From assembly GCF_900115005.1 (NCBI RefSeq), contig NZ_FOUY01000048.1, positions 1 to 42,242 of the forward strand: a stretch of 42,242 nucleotides of DNA, written 5' to 3'. Position numbers and translations under genes: made by a program. Below are positions 7,736 to 16,041 of this stretch, piece after piece; within the stretch, counting starts at the first letter, position 1, and every line of letters begins with the position of its first letter. The notes beneath the pieces are model-generated. The model was given only the letters and a program-made list of their open reading frames with translations, had not been told where the DNA came from and made no database searches. The DNA comes from Pseudonocardia ammonioxydans (GTDB lineage: Bacteria > Actinomycetota > Actinomycetes > Mycobacteriales > Pseudonocardiaceae).

Positions 7736-8776
7736 TCAGCCGGTGGTCTCGAAGTCGTGCAGATAGCGATCGACGTTGTCCTGGGTGAACGTGATCGGGT
7801 GGCCCATCACGACCTCGCCGCCGGGCCCGATGGTCTTGCGCCCGAGACGCCCGGCGGCGAACGTCTCGCCGGCCCGGCCGGTGATCTCGCCCGCGGTGTA
7901 GGCGGCGGCCGCGTAGTAGGTCAGGTAGCCCAGGTCGCGCGGGCTCCACAGCACGTAGGCCGGGACCTGGCCGGTCTTGAGCAGCTCGGCCTGGTTACCC
8001 GGGTTGCCCAACCCGGTGACCACCACGCGGTCGGCCACCCCCAGGTCGGTGGCGGCCTTGACGCTGGCCTCCATCGCGATCGGGGTCGGCGCCATGATCC
8101 CCCGCAGGTTCGGGTGGGCCCGCAGTAGTGCGACGGCGGCGTCGTAGCTCTTCTTCGCGTCGTCGTCCCCGTAGGACGTCCTGACCAGACGCATCCCGCT
8201 GTACTCCGCCTCGTCGAGCTGGGCGATCATCACGTCGATCCAGCCGTTGGTCACCTCGGCCGTGCTCTGCGAGGACACGATGCCGAACTCGCCGGTGTTG
8301 CCCATCGCCCGGGCGAGGATCTCGAACTGGGCGCGGCCCAGCTCGTCGGCCGTGGCCATGTTGACGAACAAGCCCCGCGAGCCGTCGGAGACGTCGGCGT
8401 CGTAGCTGATGACCCGCGACCCGTCGGCGCGGGCAGCGTCCAATGCCGGCGCGACCGCAGAGGAGTCCACCGCGGAGATGCCGATCACACAGGAACCGCG
8501 CTGACGTCCACTCTGGATGCGCTGGATCTGTCCGGTGACGTCGCCGGCCGCGGGGCCGACGAACGACAGGTCACCGCCGAGCTCACGCTGGGCGTCGACC
8601 ATCCCGGTACGCACCGCGGCGAAGTACGGGTTGTCGGTGTTCTTCGGGATCATCGTCAGGTTGCAGTCCCGGACCGGTCGCGGCGGCGGCGGTCCGGACG
8701 GCTCCGCGGCGGCGCAGGCGGTCAGCGCCAGCAGCGCCGCCGTCGCGATGGCGGCTCCCACACCCGGGCGCCTCAC
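7736..8776 (-). CDS. Sugar ABC transporter substrate-binding lipoprotein (RhaS/LsrB-like)
   Basis: 346 residues. A short hydrophobic signal ends in the lipobox LTAC with Cys21, so the mature protein should be lipid-anchored outside the membrane. The first strand, IPKNTDNPYFAAVRTGM, is the opening of periplasmic-binding-protein type-1 domains of the rhamnose and AI-2 transporter group, and GISAVDSSAVAPAL and SYDADVSD follow the same fold. It overlaps the permease stop by four bases (ATGA). It belongs with the two permeases and the ATPase as one carbohydrate-uptake system. The ligand cannot be read from sequence; a sugar or glycosylated small molecule is expected. Confidence 0.88.
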   Translation of the reverse strand: MRRPGVGAAIATAALLALTACAAAEPSGPPPPRPVRDCNLTMIPKNTDNPYFAAVRTGMVDAQRELGGDLSFVGPAAGDVTGQIQRIQSGRQRGSCVIGISAVDSSAVAPALDAARADGSRVISYDADVSDGSRGLFVNMATADELGRAQFEILARAMGNTGEFGIVSSQSTAEVTNGWIDVMIAQLDEAEYSGMRLVRTSYGDDDAKKSYDAAVALLRAHPNLRGIMAPTPIAMEASVKAATDLGVADRVVVTGLGNPGNQAELLKTGQVPAYVLWSPRDLGYLTYYAAAAYTAGEITGRAGETFAAGRLGRKTIGPGGEVVMGHPITFTQDNVDRYLHDFETTG

Positions 8777-9813
8777 CGGACGCTCCCGGCCGAGCGGCGG
8801 CGTTCACGCGACATGTGCAGGCGCCGGGAGAGGGCGGGCACGACGACTGCGCCGACCATCAACAGACCGGTCACCATGTACTGCACGGCGGTCTCGGCGT
8901 CGCCCAGGGTCATCCAGCTCGTCAAAACCGTGACCAGCAGCAGCGCCAGCAGCACCCCGACGAACGAGCCCTTTCCGCCGTACATGCTGATCCCGCCGAT
9001 CAACACGATGCCCACCACGATCAGCTCCAGCCCGGTGCCGTTGCTGGCCCGGACGGTACTGATGTATCCGGCGTAGGCGATGCCGGCTATCGCGGCCACG
9101 ACGCCGGAGAACACGAACAACCCGCGCTTGATCGCGCCCACCCGCAGCCCGGAGAAGCGGGCCACCTGGGCATTGCTGCCGATCGCGAACACGGCCCGGC
9201 CCAACGCTCCGCGGTGCAGCAGCACCGCTGCCGCGACGGCCACCACCACGAAGGCGACGAAGCCGTAGGGCACCAGGGTGCCGGGCAGATTCTCCTGGGC
9301 GAACGTGGTCAGCCCGGGCGGCAGGTCGCTGATCCCCCGGTTCTCCAACAGCACGTAGGACAGCCCGCGGTAGAGGCCCAGCGTCCCGATCGTGACGATC
9401 AGCGACGGCAGCCCGACATCCACCACCAGCAGGCCGTTGACCAGCCCGGCCACCGCCCCGGTCAGCACGCCCAATCCGATCGCCGGCCAGGTGCCCAGCC
9501 CGCCGGATACGGCCAGGCCGAACACCGTCGCGGACAGCGCGAACGTCGACGCCACCGAGAGGTCGATCTCCCCGGCGACCATCAGCCAGGCCATCGGGAC
9601 GACCATCAGGCTCAGCCCGAGCGCGCCGGTCGCCGAGATGGAGAAGTTCTGTCCGGTCGCGAAGTACGGGCTGGTGGCCGAGGCGAGGGCTACCGCCAGA
9701 ACCACCAGCGCGAGCAGCGTGATCTCCCAGGTGCCGAACCAGCTCGGGAGCCGCCGTCGCACGGCGGCGGGGACGGGTGTGGGCGATTGCCGACCGGTCG
9801 TCTGCGCGGTCAT
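8773..9813 (-). CDS. Sugar ABC transporter permease 2
   Basis: 346 residues with about ten hydrophobic segments, in the RbsC/RhaP/RhaQ permease group. The conserved stretch MVAGEIDLSVASTFALSA is the coupling region of this family, followed by GLPSLIVTIGTLGLYRG. It is the second of two permeases and starts at ATG 9813, four bases inside the end of the first permease. Two different permeases with a rhamnose-type binding protein is the layout of rhamnose/autoinducer-2 carbohydrate importers. Confidence 0.88.
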   Translation of the reverse strand: MTAQTTGRQSPTPVPAAVRRRLPSWFGTWEITLLALVVLAVALASATSPYFATGQNFSISATGALGLSLMVVPMAWLMVAGEIDLSVASTFALSATVFGLAVSGGLGTWPAIGLGVLTGAVAGLVNGLLVVDVGLPSLIVTIGTLGLYRGLSYVLLENRGISDLPPGLTTFAQENLPGTLVPYGFVAFVVVAVAAAVLLHRGALGRAVFAIGSNAQVARFSGLRVGAIKRGLFVFSGVVAAIAGIAYAGYISTVRASNGTGLELIVVGIVLIGGISMYGGKGSFVGVLLALLLVTVLTSWMTLGDAETAVQYMVTGLLMVGAVVVPALSRRLHMSRERRRSAGSVR

Positions 9814-10820
9814 GTGGACACTCCTCGGGATTCCAGGCGGCGCCGCAGGACCAGGTCGAAGGTGATCGCCAGAATGATCACCAGTCCCTGGATGGCCTGC
9901 AGCCAGAACGGGGAGACGTCGGCGAGGGCCAGGCCGGTGCTGATCACGGACAGGATCGCCGCGCCCAGCACGACCCCGCCGACGGTGCCGACCCCGCCGG
10001 TGATGCGGACCCCGCCGACGACGACGGCGGCCAGAACGACGAGTTCGAAGCCGGTCGCGACCGAGGAGTCGACCGTTCCGTAGCGGGCACCCCAGAGCAC
10101 CCCGGCGAGCCCGCAGAGCAGCCCGGTGACGGTATAGGCCCCGAACACCAGTCGCTTCGAGGCGATGCCGGTCCGTTCGGCCGAGGCCGGGTCGCTGCCC
10201 ACGGCAAGCATCGCGCGCCCGGTGAAGGTGTGCCGGATGACCAGGTGCGCCAGCCCGGCCACCGCCAGTGCGTAGAGGAACATCAGCGGGATCCCCAGCA
10301 CCGTCCCGGTGGCGATCGCCGAGTAGGAGTCCGGCAGGTTCTGCGCGGTGATCTGCGAGCTGCCCGCCAACGCGGAGTTGATCCCGCGGAAGATGTAGAG
10401 CGTGCCCAGTGTGACCATGATCGAGGGCACCTTGAGCGTCGCGACCAGAGCGCCGTTCACCGCACCCAGGGCGGCTCCGAGTAGGCAGGCGACCAGCACC
10501 GTCAGCACCAACGGCAGCCCGGGGACGGCCGCGGTGAGGCTGGCCGCGAGATAGGCGGTGAGCCCGACCGTGGACCCGACCGAGACGTCGATGTTGCGGG
10601 TGAACAGCACCAGGGCCTGGCCGACCGCGACGATCAGCACGATGGACAGATCGGTGCCGATCTGGGCGAACGTGTCCCCGGTGGCGAACCGGGGCGTGAG
10701 CGTCGCGAACAACGCCACGAGTACGACCAGGACGACGCCGAGGCCTGCCTCCCGGTGGATCCGGCGCCGGGATTCCGGCAGCGCCGGGGCGGGCGCGGTG
10801 CGGGTATCAGACGTGGACAT
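9810..10820 (-). CDS. Sugar ABC transporter permease 1
   Basis: 336 residues, multi-spanning. It contains VLFTRNIDVSVGSTVGLTAY and KVPSIMVTLGTLYIFRGIN, the same conserved blocks as the partner permease. It should form the membrane channel as a heterodimer with the 8773-9813 product. ATG at 10820 overlaps the end of the ATPase gene by 14 bases. The N-terminal 25 residues are proline- and alanine-rich and probably cytoplasmic. Confidence 0.88.
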   Translation of the reverse strand: MSTSDTRTAPAPALPESRRRIHREAGLGVVLVVLVALFATLTPRFATGDTFAQIGTDLSIVLIVAVGQALVLFTRNIDVSVGSTVGLTAYLAASLTAAVPGLPLVLTVLVACLLGAALGAVNGALVATLKVPSIMVTLGTLYIFRGINSALAGSSQITAQNLPDSYSAIATGTVLGIPLMFLYALAVAGLAHLVIRHTFTGRAMLAVGSDPASAERTGIASKRLVFGAYTVTGLLCGLAGVLWGARYGTVDSSVATGFELVVLAAVVVGGVRITGGVGTVGGVVLGAAILSVISTGLALADVSPFWLQAIQGLVIILAITFDLVLRRRLESRGVST

Positions 10821-12315
10821 CGGACACCTGCCCGGTCATCGCCGCCAGCACCTGTTCCGCGTCGAACGGGCGTCGGTCGAACTCCGGCCCTTGCGCGCCG
10901 CGGTAGAACGTGATCACGCGATCGGACACGGCGAGCAGCTCCTCGAGCTCGTTGCTGATCAGGATGATGGTCAGGCCGCGTTCGGCCATCCCGGAGATGA
11001 GCTGGTGCACCTCGGCCTTCGCACCGACGTCGATACCCTTGGTCGGGTCGTCCAGGATCAGCACCGACGGGTCGGTGGCCAGCCACTTCGCGATGACGAC
11101 CTTCTGCTGGTTGCCCCCGGACAGGGCACCGAGCAACTGGTCCGGCCCGCTGGTGCGGATCCGGAGCCGGTCGATGTAGTCGCCTGCCAGCGCCCGGTCG
11201 GCCTGCGGGGAGAGCAGACCGAGCCGGGGGCGGCGCTCCAGCAGCGCCAGCGGCAGGTTGAAGCCGATCGAGTGCTCCAGGACCACACCCTCGGAATGCC
11301 GGTCCTCGGGCACGTAGGCGACCCCGTGGCGCATCGCCTGCTGCGGCGATCCGATGCTCACCGCAGCGCCGTCCAACACGATCTCGCCGGAGTCGGCCGG
11401 CTCCAGCCCGAACAACCCGCGGGCGATCTCCGTGCGGCCCGCGCCGACCAGGCCGGCCAGACCGAGGATCTCGCCGCGGCGCACGGTGAACGACACGTCG
11501 GTGTAGGCGCCGCGCCGGCTCAGACCGCGCACCTCGAGGCGTGCCGGCCCGAGCTCGACCTCGGCCTTGGGGAACGCGGTCTCCACCGAGCGGCCGACCA
11601 TGTGCCCCACCGCCGACTCCGGGGTGAACTCGTGCGCCGGACCGGTCACCACGGTGGCCCCGTCCCGGGAGACGCTCACCCGGTCGGCGAGCGCGAACAC
11701 CTCGTTGAGCCGGTGGCCGACGAACAGGATCGAGACCCCATCGGCCTTGAGCCGAGCGATGATCTCCATCAGTCGATCCACCTCGCGGGTGGACAGTGCC
11801 GCGGTGGGCTCGTCGAGCACCAGCAGCCGGGTGCCCGTGTCGAGCGCCTTGGCGATCTCGAGCAGTTGTTGGTCGGCTGCGGACAGGTGCTTGACCTCGG
11901 CCGAGATGTCGAGGTGGACGTCCAGGCGGGCCAGTGCCTCACGGGCGTGCCGGCGGGCCGTGCCCCAGTCCAGCAGCCGGGTGCGCCGGCGTGGCGCCGG
12001 ACCGGCCAGCATGATGTTCTCGGTGACCGTCAGGTCGGGAAACGTCACCGGATGCTGATGCACCACCGAGATCCCCAGCGCCCGCGAGGTACGCGGGTTC
12101 GGGATCGTCACCTCGGCGCCGTCCACGATGATCGCGCCGGCGTCCGGCCGGTGGATGCCCGCCAGCATGTTGACCAGCGTGCTCTTGCCGGCGCCGTTCT
12201 CCCCGAGCAGCGCGTGCACCTCACCGGGAAACAGCGCCAGGTCGACGTGGCGGACCGCGACCACGCCGCCGAAGCGCTTCGCGACTCCGGACAGCTCGAT
12301 CACCGGGGTGCTCAC
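10807..12315 (-). CDS. Sugar ABC transporter ATP-binding protein, two NBDs
   Basis: 502 residues from a GTG at 12315 that overlaps the GMC oxidoreductase stop by four bases. The first nucleotide-binding domain has Walker A GENGAGKST at 38-46, signature LSAADQQLLEIAKAL and Walker B LLVLDEPTAAL. The second has the degenerate Walker A GLVGAGRTE, a full LSGGNQQKVVIAKWL signature and LILDDPTKGIDVGAK. This duplicated layout with one weak site is standard for RbsA/XylG/RhaT-type ATPases that power sugar uptake. The reading frame continues upstream without a start that fits the spacing, so the GTG is preferred. Confidence 0.9.
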   Translation of the reverse strand: MSTPVIELSGVAKRFGGVVAVRHVDLALFPGEVHALLGENGAGKSTLVNMLAGIHRPDAGAIIVDGAEVTIPNPRTSRALGISVVHQHPVTFPDLTVTENIMLAGPAPRRRTRLLDWGTARRHAREALARLDVHLDISAEVKHLSAADQQLLEIAKALDTGTRLLVLDEPTAALSTREVDRLMEIIARLKADGVSILFVGHRLNEVFALADRVSVSRDGATVVTGPAHEFTPESAVGHMVGRSVETAFPKAEVELGPARLEVRGLSRRGAYTDVSFTVRRGEILGLAGLVGAGRTEIARGLFGLEPADSGEIVLDGAAVSIGSPQQAMRHGVAYVPEDRHSEGVVLEHSIGFNLPLALLERRPRLGLLSPQADRALAGDYIDRLRIRTSGPDQLLGALSGGNQQKVVIAKWLATDPSVLILDDPTKGIDVGAKAEVHQLISGMAERGLTIILISNELEELLAVSDRVITFYRGAQGPEFDRRPFDAEQVLAAMTGQVSDVHV

Positions 12316-13889
12316 GACGCCTCCGGGAAGGAGCGCCCGCGAGCCGCGGCGGCCAGCCGCTCTGCGGTCATCACGGTGGGCAGCATCGTGTTGGCCGCCG
12401 GCTCCACCGGGATCACCGACGCGTCGGCGACCCGCAGCCCGGTCAGTCCGTGCACCCTGCCGTCCTGGTCCACCACACCACCGCGCTCGGCCGGCGCCAT
12501 GGCACAGGTTCCGGTGAAGTGGTAGCCCGACGCGGTCATGGTCTCGATCGCAGCGTCCAGGGCGGTGTCGTCGGCGACGGTGGCGGCGTCGAGCCCGATC
12601 GGCTCGTGCAGCATCCCGGCCAGCGGTTCGCCCGTGATGACGGCCCAGCCGAGCCGCACGATCTCGCGGATCGCGTCCCGATCGACCTGTTCGGTCAGAT
12701 AGCCCGGTGCGACGCGGGGCAGCACGGTCGCGTCGGTGGAGGTGATCCGGACGGAGCCGACCGAGCGCGGCTTGTTCAGCACGCAGCCCATCCCGGCGAG
12801 TTGGCCGAGGCCCGTCCCGCCGGTGCCGGCCAGCCCCCGTGCGCCGGCCTCGGTGGTCGACACGTCGAGGTAGGTGAACATCGTGAGCTGCGCATCCATT
12901 GCACCCGGCTGTGCCTCGGTCGACGTGCGCAGCACCGTCTGCAGGCTGAAGTCCTCCGGTGACCATGTGCCCTCGCGCGGCGCGGCCAGCAGGGGCACCG
13001 AGAAGTGGTCGCCCAGGTTCTCCCCGACCGGCAGATCGGACAGGACCGGGATGTCCAGCCCGGACAGCAGCGTCGCCGGCCCCACGCCCGAGCGCTGCAA
13101 CAGTGCCGGGGTCTGGATCGCGCCGGCGGTGAGCACCACCTCGCCGGCGCCGATCACCGTGCCGTCGGTCAGCTCGACGCCGGTCGCGGTGGTGCCGTCG
13201 AAGATGACGCGCCGGACGTGCAGGTCACCGCGCACGGTCAGGTCGGGCCGCCCGCGTGCCGGCGCCAGGTGGGTCGTCGCGGTGGACATCCGGGTGGTGC
13301 CGACCCGGTTCATCGGGGCAGGCCCGACGCCCTCGGCGTCGGGGGCGTTGAGGTCCGGCTGGTCCTTGGCCCCGAGTGCCCGGCAGGTCTGCACGAACGC
13401 GGCCTGGAGCGGGGCGTAGTCGTGTTCGTCGGCGCGCGCGATCGGGAACGCGCCGCCGCGGCCGTGGATGTCCGGGCCGGGTGCCGGGTCGTTCTCCAGC
13501 GCGCGGTAGGCGGCCAGCACGTGCGCCCAGTCCCAGTGTGGGTTGCCTCGCTCGGCCCACTCCCGGAAGTCGGCCGTCGCGCCGCGCAGCGCGATCATGC
13601 CGTTGATCGCGGACCCGCCGCCGATCAGCCGGCCCTGCGGTACCGAGATCGATGCGCCGCCGGCCCCCTCGGCAGCCAGCCCCCAGTCGTGGCGGGGGTC
13701 GACGTCCGCCGCGTGCCCGCGCATCGGCACCACCCGGCCCTCGAGCACGGCGGCCGGTACCGTGGTGGGGTAGTCGGGTCCGGCCTCGATCAGCAGCACC
13801 CTGCGGCCGGGGTCCTCGCTGAGCCGGGCCGCCACGATGCACCCGGCCGTCCCGCCGCCGACCACGACGACATCGAAGTTCTCGCTCAT
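12312..13889 (-). CDS. GMC-family FAD-dependent oxidoreductase
   Basis: 525 residues from ATG at 13889, with AAAGGAG eight bases upstream. The FAD site VVVVGGGTAGCIVAARLSE is at the N-terminus, PQGRLIGGGSAINGM is the second GMC signature region, and the active-site pair is His457 (YHFTGTCAM) and Asn500 (AANTMLPTVM). The closest style is choline dehydrogenase and the MftG-like GMC enzymes of actinomycetes. Two roles fit this operon. It could oxidise an alcohol or a sugar hydroxyl of a glycoside, as in FAD-dependent glycoside 3-oxidases of the same superfamily. It could instead reoxidise mycofactocin reduced by the two SDRs. The sequence alone does not decide. Confidence 0.85.
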   Translation of the reverse strand: MSENFDVVVVGGGTAGCIVAARLSEDPGRRVLLIEAGPDYPTTVPAAVLEGRVVPMRGHAADVDPRHDWGLAAEGAGGASISVPQGRLIGGGSAINGMIALRGATADFREWAERGNPHWDWAHVLAAYRALENDPAPGPDIHGRGGAFPIARADEHDYAPLQAAFVQTCRALGAKDQPDLNAPDAEGVGPAPMNRVGTTRMSTATTHLAPARGRPDLTVRGDLHVRRVIFDGTTATGVELTDGTVIGAGEVVLTAGAIQTPALLQRSGVGPATLLSGLDIPVLSDLPVGENLGDHFSVPLLAAPREGTWSPEDFSLQTVLRTSTEAQPGAMDAQLTMFTYLDVSTTEAGARGLAGTGGTGLGQLAGMGCVLNKPRSVGSVRITSTDATVLPRVAPGYLTEQVDRDAIREIVRLGWAVITGEPLAGMLHEPIGLDAATVADDTALDAAIETMTASGYHFTGTCAMAPAERGGVVDQDGRVHGLTGLRVADASVIPVEPAANTMLPTVMTAERLAAAARGRSFPEAS

Positions 13890-14031
13890 CTCCCAAGCTC
13901 CTTTGCTGCGGGCAGTGCATGGGTGCGGGGCCGAACCCGGTAGCAGGTCGACCGTCGGCCCGTTGTTGTCGCCAAGGTGCGGGGCGCCCGGCGCAGACCC
14001 CCCGGCTGCCAGCCGGTCTCCGCCGACCCGC

Positions 14032-14952
14032 TCAGGCCACGATCAGCGGCCGCAGGGTGCGGTGAGCGACCTGCAGGCCGGTGCGGACCCGGTCCTCGGT
14101 GCCGCCCCAGACCGGGTCCTCGTGCTCGACCGAGAGCACGCCGTCGAAGCCGCCCTCATAGAGGGTGTCGACGACCCGGCGCCAGTCCACGTCGCCGAGG
14201 CCGGGCACCCGGTAACGCCACCAGCCGACGTCGAACGGGTCCTCGCGCTCGACGGCCTTGCCTGGCCAGCCGTAGCGGTGGCGCCGCTCCGGGAAGAGCT
14301 GGATGTCCTTGGCCTGCGCGTGCGGGATGCGGTCGACGTAGGGCCGTAGCGCCTCGACCGGGTCGATGCCCATCCATATCAGGTGGCTCGGGTCGTAGTT
14401 GAGGTAGAGCCCGAGCGAGAACATCCACTCCCACAACTCCGGGGAGTAGGCGAGGTTGCCCGGGTAGCCGTCCGGGTGCCAGCCCTCCATCACGCAGTTC
14501 TCGACGATCAGCTTGATCCCGTGTTCGCCGGCCCGCTCCACCAGGGGCGGGAAGATCTCCTCGGCGTCGCGCAGGTTCTCCGCGACCGTTCTTCCCGGGT
14601 GTCGCCCGACGAACGTGCCGACGGTCGGACAGCCGAGCAGCGCGGCGGCATCGATGCAGCCGGCGACGTGGTCGTTGACGGCCTTCCGCTCGTCCGGGTC
14701 GGGGTGCAGATTGTTGTCGTAGAACGCCAGTGAGCTCAGCGTCAGGCCGTGGCGGTCGAACAGCGCACGTGTGCTGTCGGCCTCCCGCTCGCCGAACGAG
14801 CTGACATCGAGGTGGCTGGCGGTGAAGGGGCGGTCGCCGACGGCCGGCCAGGCCGCCACCTCCAATGCCTCGTAGCCCTGTCCGGCAGCCCAAGCCGCGA
14901 TCTGCTCCAACGGCTGGTCGGGAAGGCAGGCAGTGAGCATTCCGAGCTTCAC
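14032..14952 (-). CDS. Sugar phosphate isomerase/epimerase-fold protein, paired with a Gfo/Idh/MocA dehydrogenase
   Basis: 306 residues. GTG at 14952 overlaps the dehydrogenase stop by four bases, which sets the start. All four metal ligands of the barrel family are visible: VENCVMEG, NYDPSHLIWMG, HAQAKDIQLF and SVEHEDP. The VPGLGDVDWRRVVDTL stretch, which leads into the last ligand, is common in members encoded next to Gfo/Idh/MocA dehydrogenases. Such pairs act in cyclitol and 3-keto-glycoside metabolism, including the barrel subunits of C-glycoside cleaving enzymes. Isomerisation or elimination on an oxidised sugar is the likely role. A 142-base spacer without a recognisable gene separates it from the GMC gene. 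Confidence 0.75.
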   Translation of the reverse strand: MKLGMLTACLPDQPLEQIAAWAAGQGYEALEVAAWPAVGDRPFTASHLDVSSFGEREADSTRALFDRHGLTLSSLAFYDNNLHPDPDERKAVNDHVAGCIDAAALLGCPTVGTFVGRHPGRTVAENLRDAEEIFPPLVERAGEHGIKLIVENCVMEGWHPDGYPGNLAYSPELWEWMFSLGLYLNYDPSHLIWMGIDPVEALRPYVDRIPHAQAKDIQLFPERRHRYGWPGKAVEREDPFDVGWWRYRVPGLGDVDWRRVVDTLYEGGFDGVLSVEHEDPVWGGTEDRVRTGLQVAHRTLRPLIVA

Positions 14953-15992
14953 GAGGGCACCTCCACCCAGGTCGAGGACTCCGACGAGCGGATCACCGCG
15001 TCGGTCAGTGCCGCGGCGCGCAGGCCGTCGGCGAACGTGGGCAACCCGTCCGGTGCGCCGCCGTGGACCGCGGAGTAGGTGTCGGCCACGAACGCGTTGA
15101 AGCAGTCCTGGTAGCCCTGCGGGTGCCCGGGCGGGAGCATCGAGTAGCGCGCCGCGGCCTCGGAGGACGACGGCGAGCCACGGTGCAGCGTCCGGTCGCC
15201 GTCGATGCCACCGATCCGCACCGCCTCCGGGGCCTCCTGGTCGAAGCGGTACGCCGCCCGCTCGCCGTCGAGGGAGATCCGCAGGGCGTTGCGCCGGCCG
15301 AGCGCGGTCTGGCTGACCACGACCGATCCGGTGGCACCGGTGTCGGTCTCGAACTGCACGGTGCTGGCGGTACCCCCGCCCGCGGTCGCGGCCTGCAGGC
15401 GGGTGATCCGGTGCCCGCTGCTGAACTCGACCAGGTCGCACCAGTGCACTCCGACGTCGGCGAACGCACGGTGTGCGCCGCCCTCGGCGGCGTCGCCACG
15501 CCAGCCGGCCGGTGCTCCGGCGGCCTGCCAGTCCTGCAGGTAGGCGCCGTGCAGCAAGTGCAGAGGCCCGGACTCGCCCGCGTGGACCCGGGCCCGGATC
15601 TCCCGGGCCGCGGGATAGAAGCGGTAGACGAACGGCACCGTCGCGACCAGCCCGTGGGCCGCGGAGGCCAGTTCCCGCGCGCCGTCCAGCGTCGTCGCGA
15701 GGGGTTTCTCGCAGATCACGGACTTGCCCGCGGCCAGCGCCCGGCGGGCCAGAGCGACGTGCGTCGAGTTCGGAGTGCACACGTGCACCACGTCGACGTC
15801 GTCGGCATCGATCAGAGCCTCGCCGCTCACGGCCCCGGTGCGGGCACCGAGCCGGACGGCGGCCTCGTGCGACCGGTCGGGGCTCGATGCCGCGACGCGG
15901 GTCACCTCGCCGCCGGCCGCCCGGACGGCGTGCGCGTGCACGCCGCCGATGAAGCCGGCGCCGATGATCCCGGCGCGGAGCCTGTCCACCAT
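14949..15992 (-). CDS. Gfo/Idh/MocA-family NAD(P)-dependent dehydrogenase
   Basis: 347 residues from ATG at 15992. The N-terminal Rossmann motif is GIIGAGFIGGVHAHAV. VVHVCTPNSTHVALA is followed by the family hallmark CEKPLATT, with Lys as catalytic residue. The C-terminal half has ADVGVHWCDLVEF, where His is part of the usual catalytic Asp-x3-His segment. Members oxidise or reduce a ring hydroxyl of sugars and inositols. With a barrel isomerase overlapping downstream and an IolE-like barrel upstream, it resembles an inositol- or keto-glycoside-type oxidation step. Confidence 0.85.
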   Translation of the reverse strand: MVDRLRAGIIGAGFIGGVHAHAVRAAGGEVTRVAASSPDRSHEAAVRLGARTGAVSGEALIDADDVDVVHVCTPNSTHVALARRALAAGKSVICEKPLATTLDGARELASAAHGLVATVPFVYRFYPAAREIRARVHAGESGPLHLLHGAYLQDWQAAGAPAGWRGDAAEGGAHRAFADVGVHWCDLVEFSSGHRITRLQAATAGGGTASTVQFETDTGATGSVVVSQTALGRRNALRISLDGERAAYRFDQEAPEAVRIGGIDGDRTLHRGSPSSSEAAARYSMLPPGHPQGYQDCFNAFVADTYSAVHGGAPDGLPTFADGLRAAALTDAVIRSSESSTWVEVPS

Positions 15993-16006
15993 CGGTTGCT
16001 CCTGTC

Positions 16007-16041
16007 CTCAACTCGTCGTCACGTCTCAACTCGTCGTCACG
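16007..16041. repeat. Tandem 18-bp duplication at the end of the IolE-like gene
   Basis: The 17 bases CTCAACTCGTCGTCACG occur at 16007-16023 and again at 16025-16041, with one base between. The second copy encodes the last codons and stop of the 16026-16883 gene on the minus strand, and the first copy repeats them just downstream. It looks like a slippage duplication and is not part of a longer array. Confidence 0.85.

Noticed and set aside
16007..16041. Start of a CRISPR-like or satellite array
   Set aside because: Only two direct copies with a one-base gap, and they coincide with a gene end.
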